Shown piece by piece: positions 22,201-35,087 of a stretch of DNA of 64,000 nucleotides. The position numbers were made by a program, and so were the translations under genes. The notes below the pieces were generated by a model that worked only from the letters and a program-made list of their open reading frames with translations, did no database searches and was not told the DNA's origin. Positions within the stretch are counted from its first letter, which is position 1. Every line of letters starts with the position of its first letter. The DNA is from Aquanectria penicillioides (lineage: Eukaryota > Ascomycota > Sordariomycetes > Hypocreales > Nectriaceae), in contig PYIU01000003.1 of NCBI GenBank assembly GCA_003415625.1, positions 4,712,001 to 4,776,000 on the forward strand. Reading direction: 5' to 3'.

Positions 22201-25200
22201 ACATTGACGCTTGTCAGCGAGAAAAGTCAACCCGAGACCGTGGCCATCAACAGGCCGCATGAAGCCTGGGTGGGAGCATGCGAGGTGATGTGATGTGTTC
22301 GGTGGGCGCTGCAGAGCACAGTCGCAGCAGCGGCAGCGGCAGCGCCCGTGACATTGGCATTGGCATCTGTCTCTGGCCTGGCGCAAACGGATCAAGTGCG
22401 TGCCGGAGCCAGCCCGTGCGCAACTTACCTACCTAGGTACCTACACAGAGGAGGGGGTCATTGTCTGGAGTACTGGTACCCCATTCGGAGCAGCTACTTC
22501 CTGCCTTCTCCTTCCTCTTGTGAGTACTCCGTAGATTGTGGAATCCTAGGATTCCGCGAAACGCACTAACCAGAACTGCAAGCAGCGCTAGGGCCCAGTG
22601 TGAACAGCACCATCGATGCACTGTAATGGACTTTGGTTTTGAGTCCTGGGGCTTGGGTTGGTCGACTCCACCAAATCTGAGCTCAGATTTGACAAGCGGA
22701 CCCTTGCACAGGACGGAAGTACGAGGTTTCTTTTTTGGGATCGATCAGGACAGGGAGCCCCTTCTGTCGATGCGTGGGCGCCAAGCGGCTGTTCCTTGAA
22801 TCATTTCCACACATCAATGGGAGGAGGCTTCATTCAACGTCTTCATTATGATCAATTGACATACCGTTTTAGATGCATTTAGCTTCACTCTCTCACTGCC
22901 ATTTGTCCACTTCCCTCTACACTCTGCACTCTCTTCGTAACCAACTTTGGGCGACAAAGAAGGCCGTGAATGGTGGGATCGTAACCGCAGACACAGGATG
23001 AACCCCCATTGTTTCATCATCGCAACGCGAACAGTCGCGGCCAGGTCGCTTTGGGGGCGGGCCTTTTATTAGATCAAAGACTCCGTCAAACAGGACGCGC
23101 AAGATGCGACATTGGAGATTATTCCCGCTGATTCTCTCGCAGGCCCAGATGGCATGCCTGGGATCCTGAGACGGGCTTAGATTCAATCAATGCATTCCAT
23201 CCCGACAGATGCAGCGGCGCTTGCGTACGATTAGGTGCTTCGGAACACGGGCCGCACAGCGCGACGGTCGCACAAGAGTCGTGTTGCGCGTAGATGAACA
23301 AGATCGGAAGCTGGCTAGTAATGTTGCATCCGAGTTTTGGCTCTTCTTCTTTTCCTGCGTGGCATGCCTGCTTCCATGGCCTTATCCTGTAAAGCTCAGA
23401 CGTGGACGCAGACTCCAGACCGTAGGCCGCGGTGGACAGTTAGAGTGTACATGTTGACCATCGTCATCATCATCGTCATCATCAAGGATTCAAACCCTGG
23501 CTCAGACGGCCCCAAGTAACAGGGAAGAGCACTGTCCCCCTCGTCCCGCAACCATGATTCATCCCTCCAGGACACACCCACTCGCCTCGTACAGCAGAGT
23601 TACCGTACCTATCCCGGCCCGGTCCATTGGTGAAATGACTCTGTGCATCTACGCAATGCAAATAATGCAATGTCCTTTTGAGTGGTTCTGTGTCGGACAC
23701 GGCGTCACCCATCGATTCGGAAGCACCGTGAGACCCATTTCTGAAAGAGACGGCAGCCACACATCGATACCGATGCGGTAGTGACCACATTTTTTTTTTT
23801 GAGAGAGAGAGAGACAGGCACATAAAGGTGGCCACCCAATCATTGTTGAATAGCCGCAAGGGGATGCCAACGCCGTGGGCATGGCCAAATCGGAAGCTTT
23901 CGTCAACGGGCAGCCAAATTCTGGCTCTGAAGCTGCAGCCACTGATCCAAGAATCAAGCTCACGGCCACGCCGCACTGCCTGCCCGTCAACGGGCAAACC
24001 TATTTGTGCTCTTCAACAACTAGGCGGCGTAGACACGGCTTATTAAGCTCCAAGGTATATCGTCTTAGAAGCTACTGTGGAAAAGAGCCGTTTGTGGTTG
24101 CTTCTGGTGTTGGTCCGCTCTTGACGACGATCGATCATTGAGGGGAAAAAGCCATTGAAAGTACGTAGTAGACATTGGGATTGGAGGACACCGGGCGGGC
24201 CGGGCGGGCCTGAGACAGTTGGCCGGCAGCAAGTGGGCCAGCGTGATCCACGACTCCGATTGAGACGAGCGCGTGGGAAGGCCGAGTTACTATTGTGGTA
24301 GTCTCGCTATTTCCCGTGGGTGGTGCATGGAATCATGGATTGATTAGGTTCGCAATGGATCCTGACAGCCATGGCGCAGCCCGTCTTTATCGGGACCATG
24401 CAGTGGCATCTCTGTGCTGAGTCGAAAGGGCCAGTGAGACATGACGGCATCCCGTATTGTAGTCCAGCTTTGGACGGCTTTGAATCCGTGGTGGTGGTGG
24501 TGGTGGTCGTGTGGTTGTCCCTGCACAGATCGCCGTCATGACTCCATTTGGTCGGCGGGCGCTGCGCCACGAGTGTCATCGGCAGCAGAGGAACCCGAGA
24601 GAGCAACGGAACAATACGCACGAGAGTTATGCCGTCTCCGAGAGAAATGGGCGACTTCATGGAGAGCTCCGTGCCGGAGAGGAAGAGTCCATGGCTGTAC
24701 ATGAAAATCACAAAGTCTAACGGAAACGCTGCGACACCGGCAAGGGACATGGTCACACGAGGGCAATGGCCGTCATTCGGATTGTGCGGATGACGGGGAT
24801 AGAGATAGTGAGATAAGTGAAGAGGTGATGCTGTTGCCCCGTGTTTATACACATCCAATCAATACATATACAGACTTGGAGCTCCCTGCTACTGAATGTA
24901 AATTGTGCTCCGAATGCACGGATCCGACTGACCAAGCCCCCCCTGTCAGTGTCTGTCTTGCTGAATACGCTATTGACATCCAAGCGCCTGACCCGGCTGA
25001 GGCTATCGTGCTTTGAGGCGAACCATCCGAACAAGAAGCCCACTTGAATCAGTCCCTCCAAGCTAACGAACCACCACGTTTTTCTTCTCGGCAGCGCGAG
25101 CATTGGGAGTCCCTTTCATTTTACGGGCTGCACTCATCTTCACGCTGCCTCAGACCAATCTGCGACGGTTACGAGGCTGACATGATTTTTTAAATCAAGG

Positions 25201-26567
25201 ATTATTGCGCTCTGCGTCGTGCTCGCCGAGGACGCCCAACAGAAATTTCAGCCTCTAACGGCACAGCAAGCCCAAGGTCCAAAAGCAAGCAAACAAGCGA
25301 AAACAAGAGGGAGCGAGAAAAAAAAAAAAAAAGAAAAACGCTCGCCAGTCTCAGAGCGGCTGGACATCAACCAACCACCGCGTCGCCTGTCAACCCTCCC
25401 CCCAGACCAGGTCAGGACCAGGATTCCACCCCTCCCCCTCAAAGTCTCAAGCCAGACAAAGAACAGAAAGCAAAGCTGTGAAGGGACGCGGCACCCCCGC
25501 CCTTTGCGTGTTGTTCCGACCACAGCGGGCACTCTGCCACTCTGCTTGCCAGTGCAGTGCTGCCACGGCGTATCCAGGCGTATCCAGGCGTACGTACCCA
25601 CGGTTTGAGGGCATTTGATAGGGCGTATCACAGGGCATCTTGGTGGCTGACTTACAGGGCTCTCTCAGGGCGTCTTGCTTGTCCCTGGCCTCTAAACGGT
25701 CTCGAGGCTGTTGCCCCTTCCCCCCAGCACAGGTACCCCTGCACAGTGTCTGCCACGGCCCCTCCGTGCGACTGACCTGGCTAGGCTTGGCTTTTTTGGC
25801 GCTCCACTCGCAGTCTCTCGCACCGGCGGCTGGCCACTCAGGTCGCGCCGTTTGATCCTTGGTCCTTGGTCCCCCCGGCCCGGGCGTCGCCCCATTCCTC
25901 TCTGGCTCGCTCTCTTTCCCTTCTTTTGTACAGAGTACGAGGTACATCGGCCTGCTACTCGTACTCTTGCGGTGCTTGCAGCTGGCGCCCGGTTCACTGG
26001 TACTTGGCACTTACTTGTAGCTTGGCACTTGCCCGTCACCCTGCCGTTTCTCTTCTCACTTGCCGTTTCCCTTTACTCTCACGCTCACTTTCCCTTTCCC
26101 TTTCCCTGCCCTTCTCTTGCCTTGGGCCTTCTCTTGTCCACTCCACCCTGCACTCCGCCTCCGCTCGTCACCCCATCTCCATACTAACTCGCCGCCCGTC
26201 ACCATTAACCATCCATAACCCATAACCCATCCCATCCCCGTCCGTCCTTCCCATCCTTCCCATCCAGCCATCCCGCCGCTGTGATTCTCTTCCTCCTCCG
26301 CATAACCGTATCCCCTCTTGTCCCGCCGGACCTGACGGAGCGAGTGTTGCGACTTGAGGCGTCGAGGGTTTAAAGTTGCTGGATGCAATCCCGAATCTTA
26401 CGACTTGCCTTTGCTTCCGCATTTCCCGTTTCTCAACCGCTCCCGCAGCCTCACCTGTGGGCTTCTCCTCCCCCACGGCCCATGGTACCCGTACGGCAGG
26501 CCCCGAGTCAATTCGAGCAAACTGCATATCGCTCAAATCTTGTCCTCGCCTTTGACCGCTCCTGAAG
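19297..26567. other. 7.3-kb gene-poor region
   Basis: I found no gene with recognisable domains or a convincing exon chain. Open frames here (for example 23482-23997 and 24307-24858 on minus, 25711-26187 on plus) are low-complexity or lack motifs. The left end is the cyclophilin promoter and the right end, strongly pyrimidine-rich from 25.9 kb, is probably the promoter and leader of the RING gene. TACCTACCTAGGTACC-type words occur near 22430. Small repeats include GGT triplets at 24489-24508 and CATCAT triplets at 23460-23485. Species-specific intron-rich genes or non-coding RNAs cannot be excluded. Confidence 0.45.
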
Positions 26568-28011
26568 ATGGCCATCGTACATCAGCTCCTCGACGAGGCA
26601 ACTCGCGTTGTTGCCAGAGCTGCCGCCGCCGAGGCCGCCTCGACGACCTTGACCCAGCCAAGTGCTTCGGCAACCGACAATAACAACAAGGACAACAATA
26701 ACAATAATGGCTCCAGCTCGCCTCTCCTTTTCTTTGTTGCGCTAGGCTTTGGTGTTGTCTTCACGAATCTCTGGTGAGACCTAGTTCCCGCACGCTCTTG
26801 CATTTTTATTTACCCACGCGTGAATTGACTGAGGTGTAAACGAATCTTGGGTTTTCTAACGTTTGCCCAGGATTATTGTCGGTGTCAAATACTGCTTCCG
26901 ATACAATGCCCGCAATCGACAAATGCGCATGAACGAAGATGGTGAACCCATCACTTTGGAGAATATGCCACGACCCCATCGCCGTCGCCGTGAAAAGAAA
27001 CTCATGACCATGGATGAGGTCAACGACAAATTTCCAATGATGAAATACAAGACCTGGGTTTCTGAGCGCGCGAAGGAGGGTCTGCCGACGGCAGGTGGTG
27101 TTTCCGTGCCCCCAAGTCGAGCCAACAGCGTCCGAGATGTCGACGGCATTGTACCCGATTTCTCCACCAAGGAGCGCGACTCTACCGATGAACGACCATC
27201 TACCAGTGCAGTAACACTGAAGAAGGACACGGAGACAACGACGGAATCCGAAAAGCCCAAGGATGCTCCAACGAAGCCTACGGAGGATGGCCAGACATCG
27301 AATACCCAACCTGCAAACCAAACCACAGACAATCACCTTCACCGGGTCTCAAGCGATGACAGTGATGACGAACACATTGATGATGCTCTGCCACCTGAGT
27401 GCTTGGAGGCGCCTGGTGATTCATGTGCTATTTGCATTGACACGCTCGAGGATGATGAGGATGTCCGTGGACTCACATGTGGCCACGCCTTCCACGCTGT
27501 CTGTGTGGATCCGTGGCTAACCAGCCGTCGGGCCTGCTGCCCACTCTGCAAGGCCGACTACTACGTCCCCAAGCCTCGCCCTCAACCCGAAGGAGGCGAC
27601 GCTGCTGCTAACAACACCAACTTCGATTCCCGCAACAACACCCGCCTCAACCTCCCCTCTGGCCTCCGCAACGCCTGGTTCAGATCCTCTCGACCATCTC
27701 GACAGAATCAGTCTCGAATGCGAAGCGTGGAGACACTCCGTCGTGACCAGCAGCGTGACCGTCGAGCCACAACTCGAGCTCCCGAGGACGAGACCGCGAG
27801 ACAAACGCAGGAACAGCAGCAGCCTACGGATCAAACCGCACAAACTCAACCAGAGGTTGCAGAGGCCACTAATAATGGTGGAATGCTTTCATCTATGAGG
27901 GGTGCTTTCCGTTTCGGTAGAAGACGGAACAATGCTCAGAATACTCCTGCTGAAGTTACACCATCACAGCTCGAGTCTGGAAACCGCACTGCTACTGCAG
28001 CTGCGGCTTAA
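26568..28011 (+). CDS. Membrane-anchored RING-H2 E3 ubiquitin ligase
   Basis: Probable E3 ubiquitin ligase fixed in a membrane. Exons are 26568-26773 and 26871-28011 (97-bp intron with a TTCTAAC branch site), giving 448 residues. A short N-terminal part with an Asn-rich run (NNNKDNNNNN) precedes one membrane segment at about 52-76, which spans the splice junction (TG|G giving Trp). The cytosolic side begins with a basic HRRRREKK stretch. A C3H2C3 RING-H2 finger lies at about 254-295 with Cys254, Cys257, Cys272, His274, His277, Cys280, Cys292 and Cys295. The Gln/Thr/Arg-rich C-terminal region looks disordered. The layout is that of ATL-like or Golgi/endosomal RING ligases; the target is unknown. 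Confidence 0.9.
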
Positions 28012-28704
28012 TGTGGATTTAGTTTTCTGATGCCCGGCGATGGGACGAGCTCATACTCAAAGCAATTATGTATTGCGCATGGGCTCGACCATTGTTATCT
28101 TGAAAATCTTTTTACGACACGTACTATCCCCTTAGCGATGACTTTCTCTCATTTTCCAACTACAAAGGTTGGACCCTACCGTCATGAATTATACACTGGA
28201 ATCGAATTATCGCATTACGAAACGGCATTTGTTTTTATCTCGCATCAGATACACGCTTGGGAGAGACGAGAGGAGGTGGGGATGTAAGGAGACGTCATGA
28301 AAGACGTGGAGGATGGATGGCTATATATACCCTAGTTGAGGGCACTGGAGGATGTCGCATCCTATTGTGCATTGGAGAGGGTGAAAAGATAGCGGGAGGG
28401 AACGTTGCTCTTTGATACGTCTTGTTTACTTGTAAGAAGGGAGGGCTTGTAACTTGCATTGGGCTGGAAAATTCGGGCTTCAGCTGGAAACAGAGGGAGC
28501 GGCGGAGTTTGGTGGTTATGGGTACTTCGATAGTTGGCTGGTACAATAAATTCCTTGTGCTATCCAAACATAATGATCCTTAGTTCGTGACGTATATATG
28601 TCGTAGAGGTTTTCCCCTGTTGCTCTCTAAGTTATGCAACCTATAACTGACGCCCTATTATTATGCGTATATAAATGCGTGAGTCCATCTCACGCGATAT
28701 TTTA
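28012..28704. other. Convergent 3' region
   Basis: About 690 bp between the stop codons of the RING gene (plus) and the GPALPP gene (minus). No gene seen; AT-richer 3' UTR-like sequence. Confidence 0.6.
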
Positions 28705-29655
28705 CTATAAGAACGATCCTTTCTGAAACCGTCCGCCAAAGTTCGCTGCTTTGTTTACCAACTCTCTCCTCTGTGACGTGCCTATTTTCCCGCCCAGAGC
28801 CATATCCTTTTCCTTGTCAAATGCTCTCTTGCTTGGGTCGTCATCCTCTTCGACCTTTTCACCGCCCTTCTCTCGGCGCGTTTTATGCTCTTCATACAGA
28901 CTCTTGCCCCGCTGCGACTCGATAGATGCCGCAATTCTGCGTTGGCGTTCTTCTTCCTCTTTTGACCGGGTTGGACCCGAAGAAGCCTCTTTCGTTTTGT
29001 CCTCCCGGCCTAGCACAGAATCTTGCAAGCGCTTGAGTTTCTCCTCGGGAGTCTCTGTCCAGATTGAGGAGACGGTAGAGGGACCAGAAGAGGATGATGG
29101 CTTGGAGGCGAACTTGCGATTGCGGATGCGCGTTGGATCGCGTTCGCTGTAGGCCGAAGCGGAAGGTGGCGCGAGCATCCAGGAGTCACGTTGGGGTTGT
29201 GGTTCAGCCGCAGGCAACTGGGGCCCTAATATAGGTCTATTGGCATTTGAGGCCCCAGGTAGCGCAGGGCCGTAGTCATCTTCCGAATCGGAGGATGATT
29301 CGGCGTCGGCCTCAGGGCGGGTGGAAAGATCGGCGGGAGGTGGCGCTGGGCCGATACTTCGTTTAGGCGGCGCCGGGCCGGTGTCTGAGTCTGAATCGGA
29401 GACGAGGCTGATCTCGTCGTTATTGTTGGGTGGTAATGATGGCCCGACAGTGGGCTTTGCGGCCACAGGTGCGCTGGGGCCGTAGTCATCGTCGTCGTCG
29501 TCGTCGTCGTCGTCAGAATCCTCGAGGTTGATCTCGTCGTGGTTCTTGGATGGGGATTCGCTGCGGCGGTGTTTGGTTGGCGGTGAAGACTCTTCCTCGG
29601 GCGTCCTCTTGCGCTTTGACAAGTGCGGCGGGAGTTGAGGACCAATTGAAGACAT
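28705..29655 (-). CDS. GPALPP motif / DUF3752 protein
   Basis: Single-exon gene for 316 residues of the conserved GPALPP1 family, a nuclear protein of unsettled role. The family is named for repeats of G-P-x-L/P-P, visible here as IGPQLPPHL near the N-terminus and then YGPSAP, VGPSLPP, IGPAPPP, YGPALPG and LGPQLPA over the first 150 residues. The repeats are set in acidic Ser/Asp runs, one with ten Asp in a row. The C-terminal DUF3752 part has TPEEKLKRLQDSVLG, a Lys/Glu-rich helix, and ends GGRFQKGSFL. An early KRKR motif suggests nuclear import. It is divergent from vps8, with 552 bp between the two start codons. Confidence 0.92.
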   Translation of the reverse strand: MSSIGPQLPPHLSKRKRTPEEESSPPTKHRRSESPSKNHDEINLEDSDDDDDDDDDDYGPSAPVAAKPTVGPSLPPNNNDEISLVSDSDSDTGPAPPKRSIGPAPPPADLSTRPEADAESSSDSEDDYGPALPGASNANRPILGPQLPAAEPQPQRDSWMLAPPSASAYSERDPTRIRNRKFASKPSSSSGPSTVSSIWTETPEEKLKRLQDSVLGREDKTKEASSGPTRSKEEEERQRRIAASIESQRGKSLYEEHKTRREKGGEKVEEDDDPSKRAFDKEKDMALGGKIGTSQRRELVNKAANFGGRFQKGSFL

Positions 29656-30207
29656 GGCGGGCGATGGGTTGTAGATTCGTCCCGTTCTCGACGAGAGGCT
29701 AGACGAAGCAGCAGTCCGTCGTCGTGTAGCTTAGTTGAAGTGGCGGCAGTTTGTGGTGGGACCCGCGCTTGCGACGGCACAATGCAAAGACGTCACTGCA
29801 CAGGGAATTGGCAAGGTTGGGCCCGGAGAATCCCCGGCCCGCGCCAGTTCGTCACTGCGCCGCCTTCTAAGGCAACGGGCAGCGGCAGTGCATATGAACG
29901 AACCACGAAGCTCGACCCAGCTTGCACGCCGGCTACGAATCGCCAATTTCGGATGTCTTGAGCGGAGACGGTGATATCGGTGAGAAAGGACCATCCAGAA
30001 CTCTTGGCCCTCTTTTTATCTCTCGACAAACCTCCAAATTCAAAGCGTCCATCCGACCAACCCGCCGAAGCCGACCCCGAACCACGAACTACAGCTCCCT
30101 ACACAGTTGCCTTATCGCAATCACAAGCTTCCGTCCACCTCAACTGCTCCAGGCCATGACCACGACGCGGTAGTTCTTGCGCATTCAGTGATGGAAGTCA
30201 CGGCGCA
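29656..30207. promoter_or_regulatory. Shared divergent promoter region of the GPALPP gene and vps8
   Basis: 552 bp between two start codons pointing away from each other, so both promoters must lie here or overlap the genes. The vps8 leader contains two upstream ORFs, given separately. Confidence 0.6.
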
Positions 30208-30271
30208 ATGGCCGATCCAGAAGACTTGTATCTTGCGAGGGATGCGGCCTCAGACGATGCCGACACGATAA
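30156..30271 (+). promoter_or_regulatory. Two upstream ORFs in the vps8 leader, one overlapping the start
   Basis: uORF1 is 30156-30173 (five codons and TAG). uORF2 is 30191-30271 (26 codons and TAA) in another frame, so it runs over the vps8 ATG at 30208. Ribosomes starting at the uORF2 ATG would pass the vps8 start, which would lower vps8 translation if the transcript begins upstream. Confidence 0.5.
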
Positions 30272-33200
30272 AGGATGTCTTGGAGGGGGCTGGTGTTGGT
30301 AGTGGTGGAGATGGTGTTGGCTCGCTCTATGAGCACAGCAACGAAGAGGACTCACATGATGGCCACATCACCCCAGTCGCAATCGGTAATGGCTCAGTCA
30401 ACAACCGGTATCGCGAAATTATGCAGCAGCAGCATCAGGATAGCTCTGATATGAGCTCCATGACGGGAAGTGATTTACAGGGCCTGCCCAGGAGAGCGGG
30501 TAGCCCCATCGACTCAGTACTGTCTGGCCCGGATGATTCGCCTTCTGTCCAGGTAACATCATTTGCTTCCTTCTAGGCATCACACATATCTAACGACATA
30601 CAGGGCTCCTTTATATCTTCCCCTGGAAGCAGCGTCCTCCCCTCGGTTGCCTCTCGTCCCGGGCTGAGTAGCCCCACGCCCTCGTTTCGCCCCTTCGATC
30701 GACGATTCCAATCCCGCATCTCCTCTTCCGCTATACATACCCCTCGCTCGCCCTCCCCAGCCTTTTTCGCCTCGCATAGCCGCAATGCTTCTCTCAGCTC
30801 CCAGTTTCTTCTCGACCAGGCTGACACCGACACACCCTCTCCGCCGTGGGAGGTGGTCCGGTGGACACGCTTGCGAAAGGTTAACGGACAGGCGTTTTCC
30901 GAAGTCGGGAAGCGCAACTTTGGATCGCCGACATGTCTTGTAGTGTCGGCGTCAATTGTACTAGGTACTACGAAAGGAATAATATTAGTGTTTGACTATA
31001 ACCAAAACCTCAAGATGATTATTGGGCCGGGAACCAAAGGTGGGCTTCATGAGCACATTTCATACACAAAAACTAACCAGCAGTAGCTGTTGAATGCGGG
31101 CCCATCACTGCGATAGCAATTTCTGCCGATCACACGACGATAGCGGGAGGTCACGCCAATGGTTACATCTTTACATGGGACACAAGTCGAGTGTCGAGAC
31201 CATTCTTGACGATTCCGCACTTAGACCCAACAACTCTCAAACACCGATTGACCGATGGACATATTCCAGATGTCTCTATCACACACCTCGGTTTCCTCGG
31301 TACTCGACACACAGCGCTCGTTTCTGCGGACGACAGGGGAATGGCCTTCTCCCACCTCGCGACAAGGGGCACTGGTGCTTTGGGTAGAACTGTCAAGACC
31401 CATCGCATTCTTGGTCGTTACCCTGATGCACCGATGCCCGCAGGAAAGACTGTGAAGCCCAGTACTGTTCTAGCCTTTGCGCCCCTCCCATTGGGAAATG
31501 TCGAGCGCTCGACCGACTCCTTTGGACTGACGGCCATGCTAACCCCTTATCTCCTCGTTATCGTGTCAACTACACCAGTCGCACAGACTCAACACAAATC
31601 CGCACGGCCAAAGGAGGTGCCCGCTCATAGTGCAATGACCGGGTGCTTGGCATGGTTCCCTGCTGTTCAGCTCAAGGTCCCAGACCCTCACACTGGAAGC
31701 GATATTTCAAAAGTGAAGCTAGCATACTGTTGGTCAAATGTTCTGACGGTGTTGGATGTAGATGAGCATCCTCGGGAGGATAAGGACCAACCACCATCGT
31801 TCCGATTCAAGGCTAGGAGCCGATGGAAGTGCGAAGAGGCTATTGTTGCAGTACAATGGCTGAGTCGTTCCGTACTTGCAGTTTTGACAATCTCGCAAAG
31901 GCTCATCGTCCTTGAGGACAGAAGCATGCGGATGACAGAAGGCTTTGACCTTTTACAAAAGTATATATATCATGTCGACTTATTTTCAAAACAACTGCAC
32001 ACTCTCGTGGAACAACTTGACGAAGATGATTCGTCAATGCACGGGGTCGTGGCGGATGCCTTTTATATGAGCTTCAAAACATATAAGGGGAGGATATTCA
32101 TTCTAGGTTTCAACGAAATCTCTATCGGTGCACTGTCGAATTGGGCTGATAGACTGATTGCGATGATGGAACATGGAGACTACGTTGGAGCGATCCAATT
32201 GGCAACATCTTACTACACTGGCGACGCTGACAAACTGACTGTCGGCCTTCCCGAGGATGCAAATCTACGACACACTATGGTGCGAGACAAAATCATGGAA
32301 ATTATCAGCGCTTCGCTCAAGTATGCATTTGGTCAGCGTCAAAAGAACTTGGAAAATGCCGATGACGACCACATGAAGCTGCTGGCGGAGACTTGTTTTA
32401 CCGCTTGCCAAAGCATCGATAACACAGATTTCCTATTCGATGAGATGTACGACTGGTATGATGAAGCAGGCGTTTCGGGAATCTTTCTTAAATGTCTTGA
32501 GCCGTACATCCTAGAGAAAACTATTTCAATGGTACCTCCTGTGGTGGTTAAAGACATGGTTACATACTTTGTAACCAAGGGGTGGGAAAGCAGGCTGGAA
32601 GAAATGATTTGCCATATGGAGACTGCCACGCTTGACTTGGATCAGATCACTTTGTTGTGCAAACAGCACAGCCTGTATGATGCTCTCATCTATGTCTGGA
32701 ATCAGGCTATGAGCGACTACATTACACCCATGGTTGACTTGCTTTCCCTGCTGATCCCTTTAATGGCAAATGGAGACTTTGTTCCAGGCAACATGGCAGA
32801 CGATTTTTACAGCATCAGCGCCCTCAAGATTTTCCCATACCTGTCATATACCCTGACCGGAAGGGTATACCCAACTGGGGAGACTCTGGACGACGACAAG
32901 GCAACCAAAGCCAAGGCAGAAATCTACTGGTTCTTCTTCTCTGGGAGGACCATTACCTGGCCCAAGGGCAGCCGCCAGGAGTTTATTACGATGCCAGGCG
33001 CTGAATCCCAGCCCTCGTTTCCATATCTACATTTGATCTTGAAGTTCGATGCGCCGAGTTTCCTAAGCGCCTTGAACGAGGCCTTCGAAGACCCGTTCCT
33101 GAACGATTCGCCTGATCAACAAAACGTGAATGGTGGGGTGAAAGGCGAGCTTCCCGAAGAGCAAATATTCGGGCTTACTATCAATCGCCAGTATATCCTG

Positions 33201-35087
33201 TCAATCTTGCTCGATGTGATGAACGACGACGATTTTGCCTCCGAAGATACGATTTATCTCGACATGTTCATCGCACGAAACCTTCCCAAGTTTCCACAGT
33301 ATCTTCTTTTCCCCGGAACGACTCTATCGCGGGTTCTTACCGGCCTCTGTAACTACCCCGGCGTCGACCTCGCCGAGGACGCACAACTGAGTGCCGAGTA
33401 CCTTCTATCTATCTACCAACCTTCGGATATGCCAGCTCTGATGCCCCTTTTTAAGAGCGCGGGATTCTATCGTATTCTGAAGCGTGTATACAAGGTTGAC
33501 AGGCAGTACGGTCGGTTGGTACAGACATACTTTGAGGACCCTGAAGAGCAAGATGTTGTCTTTGAGTGCATTGCAGATTGTCTACGCCCCCATGCAGGGT
33601 CAAGCAGTCGTCAAGTTCGTGAAGTGCTGGATGTTGTGAAGAGTCATGCACGGGACCTGCTTGAGCTGGATGCTGAGCGAACCGCGTTGATTCTTGTGTC
33701 GCAAGAAAAAGAGATTCACCAGCATGTTTTGGATTCGGCAGAGGATGCACCAGTGCTTCAGCATACGTATTTAAAGACATTGCTGGAGCCTAGGGCAGCT
33801 TCATCCGAGGACAAACCCATCTCGGAACGGGAATTGATCGAGCGCTATGTCCAACTCATGTGCACGTTTGAACCGTCACATGTTTCTGACTACGTGGGGC
33901 TAGTGCAGTCAACTGATTTAAGACTCGAGAACCTTCTCCCGACGATGGAAGAGACGGGAGTTATTGACGCTGCCGTTGTGCTGATGGCTCGTGAAGGTCA
34001 AGTCAAAGATGCCATGGCCCGCCTAGTCAAGCATCTGGGGACCCTAGAGTCGGCCATGCAAGGTCTCCTGGCAGGCACAGAGGAACAAGGCCACGCGGTC
34101 AACCTGCAATTTGCTCTTGAAGATTTGCTTCAGGCTCTTCAAAAATACGCCCATGTCGGAATCTGGCTTTGCCAGGGGCAGACAAAGTCGTCTAAGAGGA
34201 CAAATGTGGTGCAGAAGAAGAAAAAGTCTGTTGCTGAGGCCCTATCGCCTGACGAGGCCCTCTGGCTGAGTTTGATCGAGGCTTGTGTGCAAATTACACG
34301 AAACTTGTCACCAGCCATCGCCTCGGCTGTCGAGCAATCAACCGACGCGGAGGAGTTGGACGAGGATAAGCTCCTCTCACTCCTGCGCTCCCTAGTTCAG
34401 CACACTTTTACCGCTCTTCTGACAACAACGTCCAGTCAAGTGTCTGGACAGTCAGGCTCGAGACTCTTGACTAATGCCGGGGCAAACCTGTCATTCCTCC
34501 GAGTTCTACGGGCGTTCCTGACACAAGCTGCCGCATCTTCACCCAACCTTGCAGATCTTCGAGGAGTTCTGGCATCGATCTTTTCTGCCTATGCTTACGA
34601 AGAGTCAATTCTACGACTATCAAACAGGCTGTTAGAACGCAGTCTGTTTGTCAATGTCAAGCAATCAGTCGAGCTTCGGCAGCGAGGGTGGCGCCCTCGG
34701 GGCTCAACTTGCGAGGCATGCAGCCGACGGGTCTGGGGCCCAGGGGTAGCTGGTAGGTCGGTTTTTGAGGCCTGGGAGGACAGGCAGGCCATTGAGGATA
34801 AGAGAAGGGAAGAAAGGCAGGCCGATAATGCGGAGCGGGCCAAGGGCCACAGAGGAGAGTCGGACACGAGATCCAAGGGCAAAGGGGTGGACATGAGGCC
34901 ATCGAGCATGTTGATTGAGCCGGTGGACGGCACTGTCAGCAACGGCAAGGATCAACCGCTAGGACCGTTGGTGGTATTGGCGTGTAGACACATCTATCAC
35001 CAGAGTTGTCTGGATGCGCTGCAAGAACGGCAGGAGAATGGAGCAGTTGGCCGGGAGCGAGATTATAGATGCCCGATCGATGGGTGA
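30208..35087 (+). CDS. vps8: Vps8, CORVET tethering complex subunit
   Basis: Rab5/Vps21-binding subunit of the CORVET complex, which tethers early endosomes. Exons are 30208-30552, 30604-31039 and 31087-35087 (introns of 51 and 47 bp), giving 1593 residues, normal for filamentous fungi. The N-terminal 115 residues are acidic and disordered. Exon 2 holds the conserved PWEVVRWTRLRKVNG entry into a beta-propeller (about 190-480) with repeats such as TTKGIILVFDYN and HANGYIFTWD. A long helical repeat region follows, and a C-terminal RING-like zinc domain (about 1490-1593) has paired cysteines in CEACSRRVWG, then LACRHIYHQSCLDAL and YRCPIDG. The intron 2 acceptor is the third AG of a CAGCAGTAG cluster; only this one joins as TKAVECGPITAIA in frame. 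Confidence 0.94.

Noticed and set aside
23480..23510. Possible tRNA B-box (GATTCAAACCC)
   Set aside because: No matching A-box at proper distance and no foldable acceptor stem could be found by eye on either strand.
24307..24858. 183-codon minus-strand frame in the gene-poor region
   Set aside because: Includes a run of eight Thr from a GGT/ACC repeat and no recognisable domain. An overlapping frame on the other strand is equally long.
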